A stretch of 64,000 bases of DNA from Chryseobacterium pennae. Its GTDB lineage: Bacteria; Bacteroidota; Bacteroidia; Flavobacteriales; Weeksellaceae. This document shows positions 32,023-39,177 of this stretch, in pieces; position 1 is the first letter of the stretch, and each line of letters opens with the position of its first letter. A model generated the notes under the pieces. It ran no database searches. It was not told the origin of the DNA and saw only the letters and a program-made list of their open reading frames with translations. The stretch covers positions 62,001 to 126,000 of the forward strand of contig NZ_QNVT01000010.1 in assembly GCF_003385515.1 (NCBI RefSeq). The letters are read 5' to 3'. Position numbers and translations under genes: made by a program.

Positions 32023-33450
32023 TTAGCTTTCTACAACTATTTTTTCTGCCTTTTCTACTGCTTTTTTCAGAGCATTTAATTTGTTATTGACTTCCTGCAG
32101 CTCATTTTCAGGGACAGATTTAGCAACGAGACCGGCTCCTGCCTGATAATAAAGTGTATTGTTTTTGCTTAAAAAGGTTCTGATCATAATGGCTTGATTG
32201 CAGGTTCCGTTTAAACCGACAATTCCTATACAGCCTCCATAATAGCCACGGGAGTCTTTTTCATATTGATTGATGAGTTGAAGGGCTTTATGTTTAGGAG
32301 CTCCGCTTAAGGTTCCCTGAGGGAAAGTGGCGGAGATCATATCAAGAGGATTGATTTGCTCAGGAAGGTCTGCTGTTACTTCACTTACCATGTGGATTAC
32401 GTGTGAGAAAAGCTGAATTTCTTTAAGTTTGGTAACGGTTACGTTTTTGCCCAGTTTTCCAAGATCATTACGGGCAAGGTCTACCAGCATTGTATGTTCA
32501 GCATTTTCTTTAGGATCATTCTTTAATACTTCAATAGCCTGAAGGTCCGTTTCCAAATTTCCTGTTCTTTTGGAAGTTCCCGCAATCGGATGAATAATAG
32601 CTTTGTTATCTTTAATGATTAACTGGCTTTCAGGGCTTGATCCGAATAATTTATAATTTCCGTAATCAAAATAATACAGGTAAGGAGAAGGGTTGATATT
32701 CCTTAAAGCACGGTATACATTAAATTCATCACCTTTGAATTTCTGCTCAAACCTTCTGCTCAGTACCAATTGGAATACATCACCTCTCATGCAGTGTTTC
32801 TGGGCAGTTTTTACCAGTTCAATATAATCTTCATCGGTAATGTTTGAAGTTTCATAACCGTTTTTTTCAAAAGGGTAAACCGGAGTGTTTTGATTTTTAA
32901 TGAGGTTCTCCAGTAAATGTAGCTCAGATTTTACCCCTTCCATTTGGTTTTCTATAATATGCATTTCATCATTAAAATGGTTGATGGCAATCACATATTG
33001 ATATAATCTGTATCTGAGGATCGGAATTTTTACTTCCGGGCTTTGGGCTTTTAAACTGACATTTTCAAAGAACTGTACCGCTTCAAAACTTGTATATCCA
33101 AAAAGGCTCTGTGCGGTTTGTTCAATAGGATCATTGGTCTTTTCACAGTCAAAAACAGTGCGGAAATCTTCAAATATCTCGGTGATATTACGTTCCATCA
33201 TGAATTGCTTTACTGGAGAGGAATCAGGAAATTTAATCTCAAATTCATTTAAGTTTTTTACTTCAATTCCTGCAACAGCATTGATAGCAATAAATGAAAA
33301 ATTATTATCAATGCTTTTCGAATCGGAACTTTCCAGAAGGATAGTGTCTCTGAACTTGTCTCTGATCTTAAGATAAATATTCATTGGAGTATGAAGATCT
33401 CCAAGAGTTTTTTTCGAAACGGTTTTTATTTTGATTTTCTGTGTAAACAT
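32023..33450 (-). CDS. trpE: Anthranilate synthase component I
   Basis: A 475-residue chorismate-using enzyme. Conserved elements are the tryptophan-binding LLESSDSK near the N-terminus, GDVFQLVLSRRFEQKF, YLYYFDYGNYKLFGSSPES, HPIAGTSKRTGN, DLARNDLGK, and the catalytic FPQGTLSGAPKHKALQLI. The feedback element is complete, so end-product inhibition is expected in addition to attenuation. It is the first structural gene of the operon and is preceded by a leader peptide and terminator. Confidence 0.97.
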   Translation of the reverse strand: MFTQKIKIKTVSKKTLGDLHTPMNIYLKIRDKFRDTILLESSDSKSIDNNFSFIAINAVAGIEVKNLNEFEIKFPDSSPVKQFMMERNITEIFEDFRTVFDCEKTNDPIEQTAQSLFGYTSFEAVQFFENVSLKAQSPEVKIPILRYRLYQYVIAINHFNDEMHIIENQMEGVKSELHLLENLIKNQNTPVYPFEKNGYETSNITDEDYIELVKTAQKHCMRGDVFQLVLSRRFEQKFKGDEFNVYRALRNINPSPYLYYFDYGNYKLFGSSPESQLIIKDNKAIIHPIAGTSKRTGNLETDLQAIEVLKNDPKENAEHTMLVDLARNDLGKLGKNVTVTKLKEIQLFSHVIHMVSEVTADLPEQINPLDMISATFPQGTLSGAPKHKALQLINQYEKDSRGYYGGCIGIVGLNGTCNQAIMIRTFLSKNNTLYYQAGAGLVAKSVPENELQEVNNKLNALKKAVEKAEKIVVES

Positions 33451-33480
33451 GTGCTGTTTTATTTTTTAGATTTTAGGAAT

Positions 33481-33515
33481 AAAAAAAAGGCTTTAACGGA
33501 ATCCGTCAAAGCCTT
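33481..33515 (-). terminator. trp operon attenuator terminator
   Basis: On the minus strand AAGGCTTT-GACGGATTCCGTT-AAAGCCTT forms a long stem (33487-33515) followed by eight Ts (33488-33481). It lies between the leader peptide and trpE, so it is the attenuator that ends transcription when tryptophan is abundant. Confidence 0.9.
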
Positions 33516-33551
33516 ATATTGTATATTGTTTTGCTTATATCTGCTGTTTGT

Positions 33552-33620
33552 TTAGCAACATGACAATACCTTCAGACCCGACGAAGAGTTTGAAAGCCAC
33601 CACCAATTATTATTGCTCAT
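33552..33620 (-). CDS. trpL: trp operon leader peptide
   Basis: A 22-codon reading frame (opening MSNNNWWWLS, ending LSCC) contains three consecutive Trp codons. It lies 13 bases downstream of a TACATTTG promoter box and about 37 bases upstream of the attenuator hairpin. The arrangement is that of a ribosome-mediated attenuator: when charged tRNA-Trp is scarce the ribosome stalls at the Trp codons, which favours an antiterminator and readthrough into trpE. It is too short for standard ORF callers. Confidence 0.9.
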   Translation of the reverse strand: MSNNNWWWLSNSSSGLKVLSCC

Positions 33621-33633
33621 TGTAAACATGTGA

Positions 33634-33641
33634 CAAATGTA
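33634..33641 (-). promoter_or_regulatory. trp operon promoter box
   Basis: The minus strand reads TACATTTG, the TAnnTTTG consensus, with TTTTTTG motifs 15 and about 22 bases further upstream. It drives the leader peptide and the trp genes. Confidence 0.65.
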
Positions 33642-33706
33642 GAAATTTTTTTAATACAAAAAACAAAAAATTCAAAAAAAATAAAAAACATATGATTTAA
33701 ATCTTT

Positions 33707-34351
33707 TTATTTCAGTTGTTTAAGTTCTTCTTTAAGTTCTTCAAGCTTTACTTTATAACTTTCCTCATCATACGATGCAGTATAAGCTTCTAAAGCTATA
33801 ATATATTCTGCAATAAATTCTTTATTGGTTCTGTCTGCTTCATATTTGATCCTTGCAGAGTTTACTGGAGCCAGTTTAGAGTATTTAAGAACTGCTTTTC
33901 CTTCCTCTGATTCATTATAAAGAATAACGATGTTTTTTTCATATCCCGGAATGTATTTTACTGGAAAGGCAATTTCTGTGGGAGGGATTCTGATGGAATT
34001 TTCAATGGGATATATCGCTGCGCTTGTTGTAGAGAAAAAAGTTGAAATATACTTTCCGTCCTGTTTTTTAACAACCGCTTCATAATCGTGGATGTACATA
34101 TCATTCAGGGTAGAATTGGTTTCCACATCAGAGGTAATGATGGCAATACTTTTCATACCGTATTGATTCAAAAACCAGGCATTGAGAAATTGTCCACAAA
34201 ATCCATTTAAAATAGAGAGAGGAAGCACAAAAATTAAAAACCATACTTTTTTAGTAAGATAGGATAGTAATCCCAAAATCAGAAGTAGAAGGATCACCGT
34301 GTAAAAGCCGTGGTGGCTGGTGAAAAACAGTATTTTTGAAATTAAAACCAT
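33707..34351 (-). CDS. Hypothetical membrane protein with C-terminal helix
   Basis: A 214-residue protein with two N-terminal hydrophobic segments (FYTVILLLLILGLLSYL and VWFLIFVLPLSILNGF) and a soluble remainder. The soluble part has mixed strands (AIITSDVETNSTLNDMYIHD, YEAVVKKQDGKYISTFF) and ends in a Glu/Lys-rich helix (EESYKVKLEELKEELKQLK). I do not recognise the family. It precedes the trp promoter on the same strand with 66 bases between; no operon link is implied. Confidence 0.6.
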   Translation of the reverse strand: MVLISKILFFTSHHGFYTVILLLLILGLLSYLTKKVWFLIFVLPLSILNGFCGQFLNAWFLNQYGMKSIAIITSDVETNSTLNDMYIHDYEAVVKKQDGKYISTFFSTTSAAIYPIENSIRIPPTEIAFPVKYIPGYEKNIVILYNESEEGKAVLKYSKLAPVNSARIKYEADRTNKEFIAEYIIALEAYTASYDEESYKVKLEELKEELKQLK

Positions 34352-34468
34352 CGCTCTTGCTTGTTAATCTAAAATTTATTTAAAATTATAAAAAAAATTA
34401 AAAGAACAGTGTCAATTTACGGTTAAGATAATGGATATCAGTTTATAATGACTCAATAGTTTGTAACA

Positions 34469-34589
34469 CTAAGTTCGCAGTGCGTTTATATAGCAGTGAT
34501 AAAAGGGGGACAGCGACTTTTTACTCAAGAAGGGAGTTACCTTACTGAGTGAAATAATTCTGTGGCCAGAAAAAGCAGTGCGAACTTAG
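34469..34589. repeat. Inverted-repeat-bounded intergenic element
   Basis: CTAAGTTCGCAGTGC (34469-34483) is inverted as GCAGTGCGAACTTAG (34575-34589) with one mismatch. The 121-base segment between and including the arms has no gene. The structure resembles a small non-autonomous mobile element (MITE-like). Target-site duplications were not identified. Confidence 0.5.
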
Positions 34590-34601
34590 CATTTTGGTAA
34601 T

Positions 34602-35057
34602 TTAATGTACCGGCTCTGAAATTGGTAAATCAGGTGATCCGCTGTAGAAGACAATTAAAGTGGCTCCTTTATCTCCGGTTTTACCTCTGTGAGCTATGTT
34701 AACCATTTCCGGAAGTACTTCGCCTTGTCTTACCCATTTGGTTTTACCATCTTCTTTCTTTTCAATCTGTATTTCACCTTTTTCTATGTAGGCAGCATTA
34801 ATCACCGGGTGTTTGTGCCAGTCTAAAGCCTTATGGGGCGGGACGGAAATTTTAAGTACAGAAATTTCCGGTTGTCCGCTCGGATAGCTGGGATATGTTG
34901 TCCCTTCCCAGGATTTTGTTGTTTTTAATAAGGTTACGGATTCTATTTTATCAGAATATTCTGAAGGTTGAACATCTGATGAAGAATTGTCACAAGACAA
35001 AAGGAGGGTAGCGAGTGCAGCAAACAGGGCTGTAGTCAATAAATTTTTTTTAGTCAT
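34602..35057 (-). CDS. Cupin-domain lipoprotein
   Basis: A 151-residue lipoprotein (signal ending LATLLLSC) with one cupin domain. Metal-type motif 1 reads HKALDWHKHPVINAAYIEKGE, with HxH and a Glu, and motif 2 reads AHRGKTGDKGATL, where the His is present but the rest is loose. The fold is a small beta barrel that may bind a metal or a small ligand at the cell envelope. The function is unknown. The stop lies 13 bases from the inverted-repeat element. Confidence 0.8.
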   Translation of the reverse strand: MTKKNLLTTALFAALATLLLSCDNSSSDVQPSEYSDKIESVTLLKTTKSWEGTTYPSYPSGQPEISVLKISVPPHKALDWHKHPVINAAYIEKGEIQIEKKEDGKTKWVRQGEVLPEMVNIAHRGKTGDKGATLIVFYSGSPDLPISEPVH

Positions 35058-35235
35058 AATTTCAAATTAATATGATTATTTTTGGTTTAAATAATTAAAA
35101 ACACAAAAATAATATACATATTTAAATTTCCATAGTATTTGAATTATTATTTCTTATTGGCTGAATGAAAACATCCCTCACTTAAAAATATTCTTCAAAG
35201 AAACATTTGTCATAAGCTGAAACATTTATTTTTTA

Positions 35236-35243
35236 TATTTTTG
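35236..35243 (+). promoter_or_regulatory. Promoter box for the lipoprotein/cytochrome pair
   Basis: TATTTTTG matches TAnnTTTG and lies 18 bases before the ATG at 35262. A TTTG is present 26 bases further upstream. Confidence 0.5.
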
Positions 35244-35261
35244 CTTTCAAATTAGAAAAAA

Positions 35262-35474
35262 ATGAAAAAAGTATTCGCAATCGCATTTATTGGAGGTTTA
35301 TTATTAGCAAGCTGCACTAAAAAAGCAGATCACTCATTACAGGACAGCAACACAATGCTTGAAGAGCCAGAAGCAACTACAGTGGTAGATTCTACAGCTA
35401 AGCCTGCTGCCCCAGCTGTTGCAACTCCAGCTGCTCCTGAAGCTGCTAAAACAGATTCTACAGCGAAGAAATAA
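35262..35474 (+). CDS. Small Ala/Pro/Thr-rich lipoprotein
   Basis: A 70-residue lipoprotein (signal MKKVFAIAFIGGLLLASC). The mature part is low complexity, rich in Ala, Pro, Thr and Glu (TAKPAAPAVATPAAPEAAKT). No domain is present; it looks like an extended surface or spacer peptide. Its stop overlaps the start of the cytochrome c gene (TAATG), so the two proteins are made together. Confidence 0.75.
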   Translation: MKKVFAIAFIGGLLLASCTKKADHSLQDSNTMLEEPEATTVVDSTAKPAAPAVATPAAPEAAKTDSTAKK

Positions 35475-35845
35475 TGAAAAACTTATTTTTGGCAGGAACT
35501 TTGGGTCTTCTGATCTTTTCCTGTTCTAAAAAAGAAAATACAACAGAAGTAGCGTCTTCAGATGCTGCATCAGTGTCTGCTCCTGCACAGTCTAATCTTT
35601 CCGGTGATCAGATCATGGAAACATTAGATTGTTCAGGGTGTCACTCTGTTAATGAGAGAATGATAGGACCTTCTTATCAGGAAATAGCGGCTAAATATTC
35701 TGATAAGGATATTGAATTGCTGGCTTCCAAGATTATAGATGGCGGTAGTGGAGTTTGGGGCGGAGTCCCTATGGCTGCTCATCCACAGGTGTCTAAAGAA
35801 GATGCCAAAAAAATGGTGGAGTATATTCTAAGCCAGAAGAAATAA
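35474..35845 (+). CDS. Class I cytochrome c lipoprotein
   Basis: A 123-residue monohaem cytochrome c with a lipoprotein signal (LGLLIFSC). The haem site is CSGCH, the distal Met is in GGVPMAAHP, and IGPSYQEIAAKYSD is the usual helix after the haem. A linker of about 30 residues rich in Ser, Ala and Glu separates the lipid anchor from the domain. Such proteins carry electrons in the periplasm toward a terminal oxidase; the partner here is unknown. The gene is coupled to the small lipoprotein gene and is followed by rlmF after three bases. Confidence 0.9.
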   Translation: MKNLFLAGTLGLLIFSCSKKENTTEVASSDAASVSAPAQSNLSGDQIMETLDCSGCHSVNERMIGPSYQEIAAKYSDKDIELLASKIIDGGSGVWGGVPMAAHPQVSKEDAKKMVEYILSQKK

Positions 35846-35848
35846 AAT

Positions 35849-36778
35849 ATGTCCACAGAAAAATCAAGTCTGCACACAAGAAATCTGCATCGTAATCCTT
35901 ATGATTTTGATCTGCTTATTTCTTGTGTGCCAGAACTGAAACATTACGTCTTTGTGAATGTTCATGGGACAAGAACTATTAATTTCAGTATTCCCGAAGC
36001 TGTAAAATTACTCAACAAAGCTTTATTACTACATTTTTACAATATTAAGGATTGGGATATTCCCAATACCAATTTATGTCCACCTATTCCGGGACGGGCA
36101 GATTATATACATTATATTGCTGATCTTTTAGCAGAACAGAAAGGTGAAATTCCAACAGAAACTTCTGTGACAGGACTTGATGTTGGAGTAGGAGCTAACC
36201 TTGTTTATCCTTTAATTGCTCATAAATCCTATGGCTGGAAGATGCTTGGAACGGATATCAATGAAGATTCACTAAAAAATGCTCAGCATATTCTGGATCA
36301 GAATCCAGGTTTATCATCGGCAATTGAATTGGCGCATCAGCCTGACTCCAATTATATATTCAAAAATATAGTAAATCCTAAAGACCGGTTTACCTTTTCT
36401 ATGTGTAATCCACCTTTTCATGATTCAAAAGAATCTATGATCAAAGGGAATCTTAGAAAAACAAAGAATTTAAATAAAGGAAAGAGACAGAAAGCGATGC
36501 TTAATTTTGGCGGACAACAGTCGGAATTATGGTGTGAAGGTGGTGAACTGGCATTCATTACCAATATGATTAATGAAAGTGCTCAATTTTCATCTCAGTT
36601 CCTATGGTTTACCTGCCTGGTTTCCAAAAAAGACAATCTATATAAGTTAACTACTCTTTTAAAGAGAGTAAAGGCTGTAGACGTTAAAACCATTGATATG
36701 GCTCAGGGACAGAAAGTAAGCAGAATCTTGGCCTGGACATTTATTCCTCAGCAGGATAGGAAAAGCTGGTTTGTTTAA
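35849..36778 (+). CDS. rlmF: 23S rRNA (adenine1618-N6)-methyltransferase
   Basis: A 309-residue RlmF-type methyltransferase. Family signatures are LHTRNLHRNPYDFDLLI at the N-terminus, the SAM motif GLDVGVGANLVYPLIAH, and the catalytic NPPF in FSMCNPPFHDSKESM. It modifies A1618 in 23S rRNA. It follows the cytochrome c gene by three bases, so the three genes form an operon. Confidence 0.95.
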   Translation: MSTEKSSLHTRNLHRNPYDFDLLISCVPELKHYVFVNVHGTRTINFSIPEAVKLLNKALLLHFYNIKDWDIPNTNLCPPIPGRADYIHYIADLLAEQKGEIPTETSVTGLDVGVGANLVYPLIAHKSYGWKMLGTDINEDSLKNAQHILDQNPGLSSAIELAHQPDSNYIFKNIVNPKDRFTFSMCNPPFHDSKESMIKGNLRKTKNLNKGKRQKAMLNFGGQQSELWCEGGELAFITNMINESAQFSSQFLWFTCLVSKKDNLYKLTTLLKRVKAVDVKTIDMAQGQKVSRILAWTFIPQQDRKSWFV

Positions 36779-36891
36779 ATTTAAAGTTTCAAAGTTAATA
36801 ACACATTAATTTATATCTAGCATCTCGATACCTCATATCCTACATCTCACCTCCATTCCGGCTGACATTTTAAAATTTCTGAAAAAATCAA

Positions 36892-36922
36892 TTGACGGTC
36901 AACTCAAAAATGCCTAAATTTG
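36892..36922 (+). promoter_or_regulatory. lysS promoter
   Basis: A TTG (36892-36894, in TTGACGGTCAA) and a TAAATTTG box (36915-36922) are spaced 20 bases apart, a good match to the Bacteroidetes consensus. The box is 22 bases before the lysS ATG. Confidence 0.65.
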
Positions 36923-36944
36923 TACGCTTTTAGAAAAATAAGAA

Positions 36945-38642
36945 ATGCAATTATCAGAACAAGAAATCATTAGAAGAGAAAAGCTTAATAAGCTTACTGA
37001 AATGGGGATTAATGCGTTCCCTGCGGATGAGTATACCATTACAGATACTACAGAATCTATAAAACAGGACTTTTCTGAAAGTAAACAGGTGAAGATCGCT
37101 GGTAGATTAATGTCCCGCAGAATTCAAGGGAAGGCTTCTTTTGCAGAATTGCAGGATTCTAAAGGAAAAATTCAGGTTTACTTCAACAGAGATGAGATAT
37201 GTCCGGGAGACGATAAAGAATTATATAACGAAGTTTACAAACACCTTTTAGATATTGGTGATATCATCGGTATTGAAGGAGAATTGTTTACCACTCAGGT
37301 AGGTGAGATGACGGTTTTAGTAAAGAACTTTACACTTCTTACTAAAGCTTTACGTCCGCTTCCTCAGGCTAAAACAGATGAAAATGGTGTTGTCCACGAC
37401 GGATTTACAGATCCTGAATTAAGATACAGACAGCGTTATGTAGATTTAACGGTAAATCCACAGGTGAAAGAAATTTTCGTGAAGAGAACAAAATTGTTTA
37501 ATGCGATGAGAACTTTCTTCAATGATGCAGGATATTTTGAAGTGGAAACTCCAATTCTACAGTCAATTCCTGGTGGAGCAGCGGCTAAACCTTTCATTAC
37601 ACACCACAATGCTTTAGATATTCCATTATATTTAAGAATTGCTAACGAATTATATCTGAAAAGATTGATCGTAGGTGGCTTTGACGGAGTATATGAGTTC
37701 TCTAAAAACTTCAGAAACGAAGGAATGGACAGAACCCACAACCCGGAATTTACAGCTATGGAAATCTATGTAGCTTATAAAGATTACAACTGGATGATGG
37801 ATTTCACTGAGAAATTATTGGAATTCTGCGCGGTTCAGGTAAATGGAATTACAACAGCTACATTTGGAGAACATGAAGTAGATTTCAAGGCTCCTTATCC
37901 AAGAGTTTCTATGACGGAAGCAATCCTGAAATTCACTGGTTTCGATATCACCGGGAAAACGGAGAAGGAATTGTATGATTTCGCGAAGTCTATCGGAATT
38001 GAGGTGAATGAAACAATGGGTAAAGGAAAATTAATTGATGAGATCTTTGGTGAGAAGTGTGAAGGAAACTTCATTCAGCCGACTTTCATTACAGATTACC
38101 CGGTTGAAATGTCTCCGTTAACTAAAAAACATAGAAGCAAAGAAGGTTTAACAGAGCGTTTTGAGCTAATGGTTTGCGGTAAAGAAATCGCCAATGCTTA
38201 TTCAGAGCTTAACGATCCAATCGATCAGAGAGAGCGTTTTGAAGCACAGATGGCTTTATCCGAAAGAGGGGATGATGAAGCAATGTTCATCGATCAGGAC
38301 TTCTTAAGAGCGCTGGAATATGGTATGCCTCCTACATCAGGTTTAGGAATTGGTATGGATAGATTAATTATGTTCTTAACGAACAATGCTTCTATCCAGG
38401 AAGTATTATTCTTCCCTCAGATGAGACCGGAGAAAGCGGTTCCTCAAATTGAGCTGGGAGAAGATGAAAAAGTAATCCTTGAAATTCTTAATTCTCAGGA
38501 AGAAGCAATGTCTTTAGCTGAAGTAAAAGAAAGAAGCCAGTTATCCGGTAAAAAATGGGATAAAGCTTCTAAAACTTTGACAAAGAATAATATTGTGAAA
38601 GTAGAAAAAATTGACGAAGCTCTTTTGATGAAATTAACTTAA
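36945..38642 (+). CDS. lysS: Lysyl-tRNA synthetase, class II
   Basis: A 565-residue class II enzyme. An N-terminal OB-fold anticodon-binding domain (VKIAGRLMSRRIQGKASFAE) precedes the catalytic domain with motif 2 (FRNEGMDRTHNPEFT) and motif 3 (GLGIGMDRLIM). About 70 additional C-terminal residues (from about 495) form a small domain, as in many Flavobacteria. It charges tRNA-Lys. It is transcribed alone and followed by a strong terminator. Confidence 0.97.
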   Translation: MQLSEQEIIRREKLNKLTEMGINAFPADEYTITDTTESIKQDFSESKQVKIAGRLMSRRIQGKASFAELQDSKGKIQVYFNRDEICPGDDKELYNEVYKHLLDIGDIIGIEGELFTTQVGEMTVLVKNFTLLTKALRPLPQAKTDENGVVHDGFTDPELRYRQRYVDLTVNPQVKEIFVKRTKLFNAMRTFFNDAGYFEVETPILQSIPGGAAAKPFITHHNALDIPLYLRIANELYLKRLIVGGFDGVYEFSKNFRNEGMDRTHNPEFTAMEIYVAYKDYNWMMDFTEKLLEFCAVQVNGITTATFGEHEVDFKAPYPRVSMTEAILKFTGFDITGKTEKELYDFAKSIGIEVNETMGKGKLIDEIFGEKCEGNFIQPTFITDYPVEMSPLTKKHRSKEGLTERFELMVCGKEIANAYSELNDPIDQRERFEAQMALSERGDDEAMFIDQDFLRALEYGMPPTSGLGIGMDRLIMFLTNNASIQEVLFFPQMRPEKAVPQIELGEDEKVILEILNSQEEAMSLAEVKERSQLSGKKWDKASKTLTKNNIVKVEKIDEALLMKLT

Positions 38643-38661
38643 AATAAAAAATAGCAAATAT

Positions 38662-38697
38662 AACCTCCCTGGCTTGAAGTCTTGGGAGGTTTTTTTC
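38662..38697 (+). terminator. Terminator after lysS
   Basis: AACCTCCC (38662-38669) pairs with GGGAGGTT (38684-38691) and is followed by a T tract. It lies 20 bases after the lysS stop. Confidence 0.85.
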
Positions 38698-38771
38698 TGG
38701 GGTGATTTTTGCATTATTGAGATTGTTTTTGATTTATAGGTGTATTTTAGATAATTAATCTACAAAAATAG

Positions 38772-38829
38772 TTATATTAGAGTATAATTATAAATTAAGC
38801 GTTTAATTTTAGGTAATTATATCTAATAA
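38772..38829. repeat. Long imperfect palindrome upstream of gltB
   Basis: TATTAGAGTATAATTAT and ATAATTATATCTAATA are inverted with one extra base, and an inner pair AAATTAA/TTAATTT surrounds GCGT. The dyad is about 58 bases long and lies about 350 bases before gltB. It may be an operator or the base of an RNA hairpin. Confidence 0.45.
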
Positions 38830-39161
38830 GTTAAAGAGTTTATAGATAATCAGCAAAAATGATTTTGTTTTTTAACAGTATGACTATCAGTATTATAGTA
38901 TTAATAACAGAATCAGTCTGTACTTTATTTTTATAGGTATTTGACTTAAGGTAAACTTGAAATACATCTTGGTTTTATTAAGTTTATTAGTTGATAATCA
39001 GCTTGTTATAATTACTGTGTTAAATTGTGTATTGTATATTTTATTTCATATTTTAATGTGTTTTTCTTTCTTTTTTTATTAACTAATTAGTTATTGTTTA
39101 TTGTTATTGTTTTTTCAATGAGATAAATATAATTTATAATCTTTAAAGGTGTTCTTTTTGC

Positions 39162-39169
39162 TATATTTG
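39162..39169 (+). promoter_or_regulatory. gltB promoter box
   Basis: TATATTTG ends eight bases before the gltB ATG at 39178, so the 5' untranslated region must be extremely short. Confidence 0.6.
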
Positions 39170-39177
39170 GTAAGCAA

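Larger units (their letters stand above)
38643..39177. other. Long intergenic region upstream of gltB
   Basis: These 535 bases hold the lysS terminator, a long imperfect palindrome (38772-38829), AT-rich sequence and the gltB promoter box (39162-39169). I see no gene. Confidence 0.5.

Noticed and set aside
33541..33640. A possible tRNA or riboswitch upstream of trpE
   Set aside because: No cloverleaf or known riboswitch core could be built; the leader peptide with three Trp codons and a terminator explains the region.
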